A DNA stretch of 54,813 nt from Moorena sp. SIO3I8 (GCF_010692325.1 NZ_JAAHHW010000041.1:1-54813), one strand, 5' to 3'. Shown: positions 1 to 8,492, counted from the stretch's first letter. A program made the numbers and translations. The notes: a model not told the origin generated them from the letters alone.

Positions 1-126
1 CTTAATTCTTAATTCTTAATTCTTAATTCTTAATTCTTAATTCTTAATTCTTAATTCTTAATTCTTAATTCTTAATTCTTAATTCTTAATTCTTAATTCT
101 TAATTCTTAATTCTTAATTCTTAATT
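1..126. repeat. Heptanucleotide tandem array (CTTAATT)n
   Basis: About 18 perfect copies of the 7-bp unit CTTAATT run from the window edge. The array overlaps the 3' end of the next gene: the TAA stop at 107-109 and the last codons of the McrB-like gene are made of repeat units. It belongs to the STRR type of short tandem repeats known from filamentous cyanobacteria. The array may extend left beyond the window. Confidence 0.95.
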
Positions 127-1723
127 TTATAGTGTCCCAGCGAAATTGGTCTAGTTTATCCCGTTGATCGAAAAAGTATTCTTCTAGATATGGCTCAATT
201 TCCCTTTGCCAGATATCTTCAATTTCTTCAGCTATATTTTCTAGTAGAAAGAAAGAGATTCCCAGGGAGTAGTTAGGATCTGCGATCGCATTATTTATTT
301 GTTCGAGTATCTTAATCAATCCATTAACTGGAAAATCCGTTGTTTGGTGATATCGTCTCAGGATTTCATAGTTGGGATAGAGCCGAATAAACGCGAAGCG
401 ACGGCGAAATGCCTGATCAACTAGAGCAATAGAACGGTCTGCTGTGTTCATAGTACCGATGATCCGAACATTTTTCGGGATACTGAATAGTTGATTACTG
501 CCAGCTAAGGGAATTTTTTGATCCCGGTACTCTAGTAGATACAATAATTCTCCAAACACACTAGCGAGGTTAGCACGATTAATTTCATCGATGATTAGAA
601 CACAAATTCCTTGCCGAGACTCAGCTTTATTACAGAATTCTATAAATCTGCCTGGAACTAAAGGATATCTCAATTCCCCATTTTGACTTTGTGGACGGAT
701 ACCTTGAATAAAGTCTTCATAGGAATAGGCAGGATGGAATTGGACAAGTTCTGTGAATCCATCAGTTCCACTGATTAAATGGTTAGCAATTTTTTGAGCA
801 GTATAGGTTTTACCTGTACCTGGTGGGCCGTAAAAAATTCCTTGTCCTTTGCGTTCAATAGCACGTATCCATCCCTCTAACTCTGCGATATCAAAACCAG
901 TATCTTTAGCACAGTCGCTTACCGTATAGTCCTCTGGTAACGCCATCCTTGAACCATCAGAGGTAAATTCGATAACCTCGTCTTGACCGGAAAAATTATA
1001 CCCTTTAACCGCAACCAACCAGTAGCAAAACATATCGAATAAATCATTATTCCTGAGCACTGGTACACCCGGTTGATGCATAGTGTTATCTAATGCTTTA
1101 ATCAGCTTCAATCCTGTAGCATTGGCCGCTGGATAATCTGTCAGTCTCTTTCCGTAGGATGTATTAACAAAATAATTGATAACCTGTCGAGAATTATCAT
1201 TAATTAACAAAAACCTATCTGGTTGCAGCCCATTGAGGAGATTCGTCAGCATTTCCGTCGGAAAACCTTTGGAGTATTCCCCTGTATAAAACTGATCACA
1301 AGCTGCTGATAACTGATTAGGATGCTTAGTGCAGCAACCAACAAATTCAAGGATGTCGTAACCAATCTGCTCTACTAACCTTTGTATCCATTTATGCTGA
1401 TATTTCAGTTTTAATGGCAATCGTAATTCTAAATAATTATCACGTTTTCTAGGAATAGTTAGTATCCATGAATCATCACCCTCACCATATTGACTATTCA
1501 ACGTAATCGCCAATTCTCTATCAGGGAATAGCTGAAACAGGATCGGTTCTGTTATAGCTTCTCCAGAGTCCACCATAGCAGAGATGACTGCAAAATTACG
1601 ACACCAAAGGCGATGCTGATCTTTGTAGCTTGCCATGTGACTTAACCCAACCTGTGTGTAGGGATATGAACTGATAAATTCCTGAAATAGACTGACCAAT
1701 TCAGCTTTATTATCCCCCACCAT
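107..1723 (-). CDS. McrB-type AAA+ GTPase/ATPase, restriction-like motor
   Basis: This is the NTP-driven motor of an McrBC-like modification-dependent restriction system; family members form a ring that translocates DNA and drives an McrC-type nuclease. Numbering from the GTG at 1732, Walker A GPPGTGKT is at about residues 302-309, Walker B LIIDEINRAN at about 379-388, and the McrB signature MNTADRS at about 428-434, followed by the sensor-like FRRRF. The first 290 residues hold no domain I can name; known McrB proteins carry a substrate-reading domain there. The ATG at 1723 is preferred over GTG 1732 because AGGTGG lies 5 nt upstream. The stop lies inside the heptamer array, so the C-terminal few residues (about LRIKN) come from repeat DNA. 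Any mcrC partner would be to the left, outside the window. The upstream ASCH and GNAT-PIN genes run in the same direction. Confidence 0.88.
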   Translation of the reverse strand: MVGDNKAELVSLFQEFISSYPYTQVGLSHMASYKDQHRLWCRNFAVISAMVDSGEAITEPILFQLFPDRELAITLNSQYGEGDDSWILTIPRKRDNYLELRLPLKLKYQHKWIQRLVEQIGYDILEFVGCCTKHPNQLSAACDQFYTGEYSKGFPTEMLTNLLNGLQPDRFLLINDNSRQVINYFVNTSYGKRLTDYPAANATGLKLIKALDNTMHQPGVPVLRNNDLFDMFCYWLVAVKGYNFSGQDEVIEFTSDGSRMALPEDYTVSDCAKDTGFDIAELEGWIRAIERKGQGIFYGPPGTGKTYTAQKIANHLISGTDGFTELVQFHPAYSYEDFIQGIRPQSQNGELRYPLVPGRFIEFCNKAESRQGICVLIIDEINRANLASVFGELLYLLEYRDQKIPLAGSNQLFSIPKNVRIIGTMNTADRSIALVDQAFRRRFAFIRLYPNYEILRRYHQTTDFPVNGLIKILEQINNAIADPNYSLGISFFLLENIAEEIEDIWQREIEPYLEEYFFDQRDKLDQFRWDTIKLRIKN

Positions 1724-1879
1724 ACTATCCACCTAATTTTTTTTATTATAACATGTTTGAGACATTAGAGACTGTTAGTTAGTTAGTCATTGATTCTCAG
1801 TAATGGGTTATTGGCTTGCTATTATCCATTATCGATTCTCCATGACCCATTCCAAAATACCTTCTTAGCAAATATTTAG

Positions 1880-2341
1880 CTAATTGATATAAGGCTCTGA
1901 CATAATTGCCATTTTATCCTCTACAATAGACTTAAGATGCTCAAATTGACTAGTCGTCAAGTAATGATAAGATTGTGGAGGTCTAAAGTTAGCCCATTTT
2001 GCTCTCAAATCTTGTAAGGTTACTGGTGGCTCAAAATGTTCTATGAGTTTTAAGCAAATCCCATAACCGACGGCGGCTTCCTCATAATACTCATTAAAAT
2101 CTTTTTTTTCTATACCAGCATTGTCCTTTACTTTATACCAAAGGATATCCGGGCGGTCTTGAATAACGTCTTCCACTTCAAAAAAACCCGATAAAACCTT
2201 ATCTGGAGCCGAGACATAAACCACAACAATATCCCCTGGTACTAATCGAGGACGCACCCGACGAAGTTCAATTTTTTTGGTTCCCTTGAATAATTGATTA
2301 GCATATTTAGGACGAATTGATAATAACAACACATTGGGCAT
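1880..2341 (-). CDS. ASCH-domain (PUA-like fold) protein
   Basis: A small protein of about 153 residues. Its N-terminal part (LLLSIRPKYANQLFKG, then IELRR and PGDIVVVYVSAP) matches the ASCH superfamily pattern; ASCH and EVE domains share the PUA-like fold and bind RNA or modified nucleotides. ASCH/EVE-type domains recur beside McrB motors as readers of modified bases, so a reader role in the neighbouring system is plausible but inferred. The ATG at 2341 is preferred; a GTG three codons upstream (2350) is possible. The start lies about 20 bp after the stop of the GNAT-PIN gene, which suggests one transcript. The C-terminal 60 residues carry no motif I recognise. Confidence 0.75.
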   Translation of the reverse strand: MPNVLLLSIRPKYANQLFKGTKKIELRRVRPRLVPGDIVVVYVSAPDKVLSGFFEVEDVIQDRPDILWYKVKDNAGIEKKDFNEYYEEAAVGYGICLKLIEHFEPPVTLQDLRAKWANFRPPQSYHYLTTSQFEHLKSIVEDKMAIMSEPYIN

Positions 2342-2362
2342 TGTTAACACGAGTAATTTTGA

Positions 2363-4471
2363 TTAATTTTGGGTGCATTCTCTATATATTATTGTAAATT
2401 GTTCTTGAGAAATCCGCAACGGTGATTGAAGTGTTAAACGCTTACCAAGTATTTCTTGAATTTCAGGCAAATCTATAGGATTTTTAAACAGTTCAGTATC
2501 ACTAAATCGAAGCGCCATCAGCTTTTTATTAGGATCAGTTTTGGTAAGCTTCATTAAATCTTCTAATTCATATACACCCAATCGTCGAAACTGTTGATGG
2601 AGATTTTTAGGTTTATTTACGACTACTTCATCAAGTCTAGAGCACGCTCTTACCTTTCCTGTGCCGCAATACTTTTTATTATAGCTTACATACCAAAGAA
2701 TTCTACCAACAACCCCTGGTTTTAAGCCACCATTACCTCGATGGCTTCGATAATAGACAAGTTCACGTTTTAGCGCCAGATCAGTTTCCGATCTCCATAG
2801 GAGCTGGTTAGCTAAGTCTTCATCGAATAATTCTTTCGCCCATTCTGCTTGAATAGGAATGATTATAGTAGGAAGATCAGCATCAATAATTTTTGCTGGC
2901 CACAGTATGCGTTCAACGTCTAGCGTTGTTTTTACCGCTGTGGTTAATTTATCAGTTTTGAGGGTATCAGCAATTTTTAGGCAAAAGTTATAATCTTGAC
3001 TTCGATTCGCTAAAGTAGTGAGATAGTCTGATAATTCTGTCGCCGTAACCGCAACGGCAAGATTGGCATTTAAATAACCATCCTTAACTTTAAAAAATGC
3101 ATCATCTTGAATACCGCTAAGAATAGTGTGATCCAAATAAGGTTCAGTAATTCGTGTAAATGGCAGATTTTCACGTACTGACAGGGATATAAACCAAAAA
3201 ATTAAGTGCCGCGCCAGGGTTTCTTCAAGAGGACCAGATCTAACCCGAAAAATTGGCACGTTTAACTCATGATTTTTATGAGTATGATACGCAATTAAAG
3301 CTAGGGGATTTTTTTCTGACTGGAGAATAATATAACACTTAAATTTATCGGGATTAGCAATAATATAGCCCAGCCTTCCTTGAAAATTACTAAGTTTTTC
3401 TCCCTTAGCACCAACCAAAAACGTTTCACTCAAAAAACGTACTTGATCAAATTTATGAACACGTTGTCTAGTGATACCTGTGCCTGCTAATCGTACAGGC
3501 TGATAGTTAATATATTCGTGAAGATAATCTAGCTTAACAATTAAACTAGTAGGACTAAGGATTGATAAGTTAAATTCCTCATTGATAGCATCTGCGATCG
3601 CTAGTATTTGTGAATTACGAGTCAAAAAAAATGGTGCATCTGAAGCTATGGCTATAGCTAACTGACGCAGTTCAGATTTATTGAGAGTTATCTGAGTTGA
3701 TAACAAAACCTTGGTTAGAGCGCGACAAGCTGTTTGAAAGTCTTTCTGATTGTAAGGGAGTTGAGTAAAGGTATCGGCTAACTGGCGTTTACCATTCCTT
3801 TGTTTAGTATCATCAATACTATTGATGACCTTAAATATTTCATTAGTTATACATAACTCCAAGTCAGGTTGTAACCAATCAGCTAGTAGAGAGTCGGATT
3901 CGGCCTTTGACCTAGCTTCATCTCCTTGCAAGTCAAAAAACACGCTGGTATCAATGACTGCACACAATTTAGACTCAAGTTTTTGGGTAGCAACCGTAGA
4001 AAATAGGGTAGGATGGTCGTGATCCCGCCACCAAACGGTAAGTAGTTTTCCATCCTTGCTCCTTCCGGGTTTTTCAGCCAAAGGAACAAAGTCTAAGTGA
4101 GACCACATTTTCTCTAATCCATAATCACGACGGCATTTGAGTTTAATGCCGTAAAAGTCCTGAGTATTCTGACTTAGATAATTAACCAGCTTCTTAGCAA
4201 TACCGTTACCACGCCATGATGGCTCGATGCATAGATGAACAATAACGATGATATTATGTCTACGCACCTTCCGGTATAACAAATAACCGGTACACTTTTT
4301 TTCAGGAGTAAGCGCCACAAGTATTTGACCACTTAGTGCGTGTTGATCAAACGCTCCTTCAGGAAAATGACCAAGAGTGGTTGCGTGTGCTCGTCCCAAA
4401 GCCTTGACTGTCCTTAGGTGCAGGGATTTTTCATCAATTGTTTCAATTTGAAGCTGTATCTCTTGTGTCAC
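2363..4471 (-). CDS. GNAT acetyltransferase-PIN domain fusion protein
   Basis: A large protein of about 700 residues with three visible parts. Numbering is from the TTG at 4486. Residues 1-155 form a GNAT acetyltransferase domain with the acetyl-CoA loop RGNGIA at about 92-97. Residues about 175-320 form a PIN-like nuclease domain with acidic positions in VIDTSVFF (D179), NEIF and ASDAPFFLTRN; the last usual Asp (TRD) is Asn here. Residues about 330-500 may be a second acetyltransferase-like fold, and the rest is unassigned. A TTG at 4486 opens the frame inside a TAATTGG repeat, so the GTG at 4471, just past the repeat, is preferred. It is the first gene of a same-strand group with the ASCH and McrB genes. 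A toxin- or defence-type role is inferred from PIN and GNAT families; no substrate is known. Confidence 0.7.
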   Translation of the reverse strand: MTQEIQLQIETIDEKSLHLRTVKALGRAHATTLGHFPEGAFDQHALSGQILVALTPEKKCTGYLLYRKVRRHNIIVIVHLCIEPSWRGNGIAKKLVNYLSQNTQDFYGIKLKCRRDYGLEKMWSHLDFVPLAEKPGRSKDGKLLTVWWRDHDHPTLFSTVATQKLESKLCAVIDTSVFFDLQGDEARSKAESDSLLADWLQPDLELCITNEIFKVINSIDDTKQRNGKRQLADTFTQLPYNQKDFQTACRALTKVLLSTQITLNKSELRQLAIAIASDAPFFLTRNSQILAIADAINEEFNLSILSPTSLIVKLDYLHEYINYQPVRLAGTGITRQRVHKFDQVRFLSETFLVGAKGEKLSNFQGRLGYIIANPDKFKCYIILQSEKNPLALIAYHTHKNHELNVPIFRVRSGPLEETLARHLIFWFISLSVRENLPFTRITEPYLDHTILSGIQDDAFFKVKDGYLNANLAVAVTATELSDYLTTLANRSQDYNFCLKIADTLKTDKLTTAVKTTLDVERILWPAKIIDADLPTIIIPIQAEWAKELFDEDLANQLLWRSETDLALKRELVYYRSHRGNGGLKPGVVGRILWYVSYNKKYCGTGKVRACSRLDEVVVNKPKNLHQQFRRLGVYELEDLMKLTKTDPNKKLMALRFSDTELFKNPIDLPEIQEILGKRLTLQSPLRISQEQFTIIYRECTQN

Positions 4472-4472
4472 G

Positions 4473-4511
4473 TTACCAATTACCAATTACCAATGGCCAA
4501 TTACCAATTAC
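4473..4511. repeat. Heptamer array (TACCAAT)n
   Basis: Five to six imperfect copies of TACCAAT/GGCCAAT lie directly against the start codon of the GNAT-PIN gene. The repeat therefore forms its 5' untranslated leader and leaves no room for a normal Shine-Dalgarno sequence. Confidence 0.8.
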
Positions 4512-4557
4512 TATGCATGGAATCGACCCTATTGTACGTGATTAAGCATACCTAATC

Positions 4558-4935
4558 TTACTGGTTAGAAGGAAACCACTTTTGCTCTAGGTTGGTCAGT
4601 TCTCCGTCTTCCTGTAATTGCAAAATAATTCGGTTGATTGGCTCACGATAATGGCTACCTTGAGGCAAAACTATGCCGTAGTCTTGTTCAGCAAACAACT
4701 CACCTACAATCTGGTATTCTCGGTTTTGTGACGTTTGGTAAAGTAACGTTGGTGAATCATAAACTAGAGCCTGCACTTGCCCCGCTTTGAGAGCTTTGTA
4801 TGCATCTTCCAGCTGCTCAAATTCAATTAGCTTGACTGGCTGTTGATTCATATATCTGGCAGAGGTCGTGTCTGCGACAGTACCAACCTGTTTTCCGAAT
4901 AGATCGATAAGATCAGAAATATTCGATTCAAGTAG
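4558..4935 (-). pseudogene. 5'-truncated SBP_bac_3-type solute/glutamate-receptor-like binding domain
   Basis: The open frame runs from just after an in-frame TAA (4936-4938) to the stop at 4558 without a start codon before codon 30; the only ATG, at 4851, is internal to the fold. The reading ISDLIDLFGKQVGTVADTTS, then LVYDSPTLLYQ, QDYGIVLPQGS and LEQKWFP matches the second half of a periplasmic amino-acid-binding domain (PF00497), as found in ABC transporter receptors and in cyanobacterial GluR0-type potassium channels. The N-terminal lobe, signal peptide and any channel segment are missing, so this is a remnant. Whether it came from a transporter receptor or a channel cannot be decided from this piece. 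Confidence 0.75.
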
Positions 4936-5206
4936 TTATATACAATTAAACTTGACTGTTAAGATCAGGTATAGCGCTACGCGCAAGGCAAGAGACAAGA
5001 GGCAAGAGGAAAAAGTTGACTAAAACAGCTTTTGCTGCTTGTATCAATATCCTAACTTTAATGCTTAGTGCTATATTAGACAAGGGTAAACGGTTAATAT
5101 CAAGATTTTTATAAACGTCACAAATGTAACTATTAATATAATTACGTTTAATTATGTTAATAGTTATGAAACCCTAGCTTAAATACCGCTTTTATACCTA
5201 GATAAA
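4936..5206 (+). other. Intergenic stretch that may encode a small RNA (speculative)
   Basis: No coding frame is visible. The stretch is AT-rich and contains a short GGCAAGAG-type repeat (about 4985-5010). It lies directly upstream of a well-formed plus-strand terminator although no plus-strand gene is present, which makes an unannotated short transcript possible. No conserved RNA family was recognised. Confidence 0.2.
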
Positions 5207-5244
5207 GGAGGCTAAATAATTACTTTGTTAGCCTCCCGTTTTTT
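5207..5244 (+). terminator. Rho-independent terminator, plus strand, no gene upstream
   Basis: A perfect 9-bp stem GGAGGCTAA (5207-5215) / TTAGCCTCC (5228-5236) with a 12-nt loop is followed by CG and six T residues. The T-tract is on the right, so it terminates plus-strand transcription. All neighbouring genes are on the minus strand. Confidence 0.7.
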
Positions 5245-5255
5245 GATAAATTAAT

Positions 5256-5301
5256 AGGTGCGCTTGACCTTGGCGAATTAAATTCGCCACGGGTCGCACC
5301 T
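5256..5301. repeat. 46-bp dispersed palindromic repeat (AGGTGCG...CGCACCT)
   Basis: Ends AGGTGCG and CGCACCT are inverted, and the centre GGCGAATTAAATTCGCC is itself a palindrome. Close relatives occur at 11475-11521 and more distant ones at 8780-8825 and 32566-32610, so it is a dispersed small palindromic element. Confidence 0.85.
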
Positions 5302-5370
5302 CTTGTATAGATTAATGGTTAATGGGTCATCGTAAACTAGCAATTACCAATTCAAAATTACCCATTACCA

Positions 5371-6543
5371 TTAGTCAAGATTCAAAGTAGACCAAGTTAT
5401 AGAACCTACAATCCCATCAGCATATAATCCTTTCGCTTTCTGATAAGCAATCACAGCAGATTTTGTCCGAGATCCAAAATCACCATCCGTTGCACCAGAA
5501 TAAAATCCTTGGGTTTGGAGCAGCTGCTGTAGTTCCTCTACTTCTGATCCAACTGCTCCTTGAATTAAAGGAAGATAGGCAGATGAGGGTTGATCGTTAC
5601 GCCATCTTTCTGAAAACTCTTCCAAGACTTCTTTTGGTAGTTGTTTTTGTAGCCACTCAATCGCTTGTTTTTGGTGAGGTAAGCCACGATAATACTTGTA
5701 GGTGTTCAGGATAACCACAGGCTTGCGGTTCTGGTTACCTGGTTTAGAAGGAGATTTCTCTGATGGTTTAGAAGAACTTTTCAGTGCTTCCCAGGTCTTT
5801 GATCCCACTAATCCATTGGGATTGAGTCCCTCAAACTTCTGAAAGGAAATTACTGCTTTGGTGGTAGCAGGACCAAAAATGCCATCAACTGGGCCGGGAC
5901 TAAACCCTTTAGTTTGGAGGGATTGCTGTAGCTGTTTGACTTTCAGACCAGTGTCTCCTTCTCTGAGATAGTCTTCAACTGATGAGTCAAGGCGCTGACG
6001 AACTTCTCGGCGCAACCGAGGCAATTGACTGTATAACCAGTCCCCAGGGCATTGGGTTGGTGAAAAGTCTCGATGTCCTTTAATATTGTCTGGGCTAATC
6101 TTGGTAGTGTTGCAAATCGAAACACATAAATCTACCAAACTTTTCCATTGTTTGGCATTCATCCGGTAGCTGATAAAGGTGCCTTCATTTTCAATTCCCG
6201 GTGACTGGTTACCTAGAGTACTACCAGCATGAGCAGAGCTGACAGAACGTCCTTTTTTAATCGCTGATAAGGAACTCTGTCTACCTTCGAGTAAATATCC
6301 ACCGGTGGTATTCAAAAAGTTGTGACCTGAGTCATCCCAGCCAAAACCATCCATGTGGGATTTTTGAATACTCCTAGCCAAACTTCTGGATCCCCATAAG
6401 GTTCCTTTCGATAGATCATTCGGGGCATTGGGAGTAGCAGTATGGTGAATAATAATATATCGTGGTCGAGTGGTATCTGGCCATTTTTTTGGGGGTTTAG
6501 CTCCCCATTCTTTTGCTGAAATGACACTAGCAGTGAAAGACAT
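5371..6543 (-). CDS. N-acetylmuramoyl-L-alanine amidase with two PG-binding domains
   Basis: The enzyme cleaves the amide between MurNAc and the stem peptide in peptidoglycan. Numbering from the TTG at 6615, an Amidase_2/PGRP-type catalytic domain covers about residues 50-205; YIIIHHTATPN supplies the first zinc His, GHRDFSPTQCPGDWLY the distal His/Cys motif, and GHNFLNTTGGYLLEGR lies between. Two PG_binding_1 repeats follow (about 213-277, DTGLKVKQLQQSLQ...GPATTKAV, and about 350-412, GSEVEELQQLLQ...GSRTKSAV). The longest frame opens with TTG at 6615, but the ATG at 6543 starts just before the conserved domain and is preferred. No signal peptide is visible with either start, so the export route is unclear. 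The gene stands alone; a role in wall remodelling is inferred. Confidence 0.88.
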   Translation of the reverse strand: MSFTASVISAKEWGAKPPKKWPDTTRPRYIIIHHTATPNAPNDLSKGTLWGSRSLARSIQKSHMDGFGWDDSGHNFLNTTGGYLLEGRQSSLSAIKKGRSVSSAHAGSTLGNQSPGIENEGTFISYRMNAKQWKSLVDLCVSICNTTKISPDNIKGHRDFSPTQCPGDWLYSQLPRLRREVRQRLDSSVEDYLREGDTGLKVKQLQQSLQTKGFSPGPVDGIFGPATTKAVISFQKFEGLNPNGLVGSKTWEALKSSSKPSEKSPSKPGNQNRKPVVILNTYKYYRGLPHQKQAIEWLQKQLPKEVLEEFSERWRNDQPSSAYLPLIQGAVGSEVEELQQLLQTQGFYSGATDGDFGSRTKSAVIAYQKAKGLYADGIVGSITWSTLNLD

Positions 6544-6639
6544 ATTGACTTGCGGTCTCCAGTTATAATAGTTTACTAATGGGCTCGTCGAAATAGGATG
6601 CGAACAATTAACCAAACTATGGATTTGGCTGAGGTGGAT

Positions 6640-6774
6640 TGGGATACTCTTAAACCGTAATTAATCGGGATAAACCCGTACAAAACGGTCAAGGTGCAAT
6701 GTATTGTTGCCTGAGTGAGGGGTGGTTATACAGTAATTGGAGTTGAACCTTCCACCCGTCTTTCTAGGCATTCC
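6640..6774 (-). ncRNA. Possible TnpB guide (omega) RNA region and element end
   Basis: This is the sequence immediately 3' of the TnpB-like gene on its own strand. In TnpB systems the guide RNA scaffold overlaps the 3' end of tnpB and the right end of the element. Here GGGTGG and CCACCC can pair around a region with GGTTCAACTCC, and the stretch is non-coding. The boundaries and the function are inferred from position only. Confidence 0.22.
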
Positions 6775-8232
6775 TCAAATCCCGTTGAGGAGTTGCTTGA
6801 AAGCCTTAGCCAAGGTATGCTTACAATCAAGCCAACCAAGCTCGACTGCATCTAGCAGGCTAAGCCCCATCCCTTTCAAGAAACGCGCGGTACGACGCAA
6901 CAACACTGCTTGAACCTCGGTTTTATTCATGTACCGAGTTATTTCCTTGTCGGTACCGCGAGCAAGGATGTTCTTGGCAGCATTGCAATCAGCCTGTAAC
7001 ACGACCCCATCAAATCCGGTAAAATTGTCCCCAGTCCTTTTCCCCAACAGGGTTCCATTCCTAGAGTCAATTTGCGACGTGTAACTAGGTTGAACTTCTG
7101 TGACAACCGAGCCAGTCCAATCAGCCCATTTCTGCAAAGAATCCCGCATAACTCCTTTCATCCAACTATTGAGTTTGCGGGACACGGCCTTAGACTGACG
7201 CTTATTTCGGTACGGTTGTGTTAAATCTTCCGCAAAAACCTTTAAAGATTCCCCATTAAAAAGAGACTTAGAGGCTGCTCCTATTATCGCCGTCAGTTCT
7301 GATTGATTTTTTCTGTAGCGGCGATTTTCGGTTTTTCTGGTCAGATTATTTTCTAATATTCGAGCTGATTTGGCCTGGTCGATTTTTTCTAGTTTTCTAT
7401 GAAGTGCCCAAAGCTTCCCTCTGTTTCGGTTTTTTGCACATATTCGTTTCTGTTTCTGGGTGGTTACTTCCCCTAGTTCTTTTCCGTGAGCTTGCCCCTC
7501 TGAGTCATAGAAAGCCTCAGTGTAACCCTTGTCTACTCCTAGACTCCGACGTTCAGATTTAATTTCTACAGTTCCATGATCTACTAGAAAGTGAATCTCA
7601 AATCTTGGCAAAAGTTGGTTATATATCAGTCTGATCTGGCCTTTTATTGTACGATTAGACCTAACAACTATCCTGTTCCTTTTCCCTCTAGTGAGTCCAG
7701 CTAGTTCTAACTGGTAAGTATTACGGGAAAGCTTTTTACACTTATAACCTACTTGTTGATAAACTATCTGGTTTTTACCCCAAGAATGTCCCCGCTGAAA
7801 CTCCTTCCTAACAAGTCTGTGGAGAAGTGGCGTGTCCAGAAAGGCTAAAGTCTTAAGTTGTTTGCAAAGTTCCTTCCGTTCGTTCTGGTTATCTTTTCCA
7901 GGAAACCTTTTGTAAACCTTTTTAATTACCGCTTCGGTGCAAGCTGCCTGCTGAGCCGTAATGGCTTTGGCTACATCGCTTACAGTCCATTCCATCAATT
8001 TGGAAGGTAGTCCCAAGGATTCAGGAGTCCTAAAACTCCTAACTTTTGGGTAAGCTTTTTTCCAATCAAGTTCCCAATGACTTATGCTGCCTAGCTTGTT
8101 GTAGGATTCAGACCTGACAATGCCCAATTTCTTCATCGTGGACAACAACTCAAGTTCAACCGACTCAGTCATCCCTACTACAGGGACAATCTGGGTTGAT
8201 ATTTTCTTGGTCATTCCTACTTTTTTGGGCAT
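6775..8232 (-). CDS. Divergent TnpB-family RNA-guided nuclease without zinc finger
   Basis: A 485-residue TnpB relative. Numbering from the TTG at 8238, the RuvC triad is intact: LGVDKGYTEAF (D236), VFAEDLTQPY (E337) and LQADCNAAKNIL (D417). Between RuvC-II and -III, where canonical TnpB proteins have a CxxC...CxxC zinc ribbon, this protein reads SYTSQIDSRNGTLLGKRTGD with no Cys pairs. The N-terminal 200 residues are rich in Lys/Arg, as expected for guide-RNA binding. The protein is longer than the usual 380-410 residues and has a roughly 60-residue C-terminal tail after the last motif. ATG 8232 is chosen over TTG 8238. No tnpA transposase and no CRISPR array lie next to it. Family members cut DNA under guide-RNA control and help retain or home the element. 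Confidence 0.82.
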   Translation of the reverse strand: MPKKVGMTKKISTQIVPVVGMTESVELELLSTMKKLGIVRSESYNKLGSISHWELDWKKAYPKVRSFRTPESLGLPSKLMEWTVSDVAKAITAQQAACTEAVIKKVYKRFPGKDNQNERKELCKQLKTLAFLDTPLLHRLVRKEFQRGHSWGKNQIVYQQVGYKCKKLSRNTYQLELAGLTRGKRNRIVVRSNRTIKGQIRLIYNQLLPRFEIHFLVDHGTVEIKSERRSLGVDKGYTEAFYDSEGQAHGKELGEVTTQKQKRICAKNRNRGKLWALHRKLEKIDQAKSARILENNLTRKTENRRYRKNQSELTAIIGAASKSLFNGESLKVFAEDLTQPYRNKRQSKAVSRKLNSWMKGVMRDSLQKWADWTGSVVTEVQPSYTSQIDSRNGTLLGKRTGDNFTGFDGVVLQADCNAAKNILARGTDKEITRYMNKTEVQAVLLRRTARFLKGMGLSLLDAVELGWLDCKHTLAKAFKQLLNGI

Positions 8233-8403
8233 CGTCAAACCTGAGTCAATTACTTCAATGATACTCTAGCGCTAGTCAAATGTCAATGTCCATTTTATAG
8301 GATTAAATACCGATTTATACCTATTTTTAGGGGTTTAATTGCGAGGCAACTATTCCTGACTGGATTCTAGCCTTCAATTGCGATTATCATCTATGGCAGG
8401 TAA

Positions 8404-8492
8404 GCCTATGGGCTACAGATGGTGCTACAGATGGTGCTATCAGCGTGTCGCGTATCAGCCTATGGGCTACAGATGGTGCTACAGATGGTGCT
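8404..8492. repeat. Two 35-bp direct repeats, 54-bp period
   Basis: A 35-bp sequence starting GCCTATGGGCTACAGATGG occurs at 8404-8438 and again, identically, at 8458-8492. Each copy contains an internal duplication of TACAGATGGTGC. The spacer includes GTGTCGCGTATCA. The rest of the 460-bp gap between the TnpB gene and the tRNA shows no gene. Confidence 0.85.
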
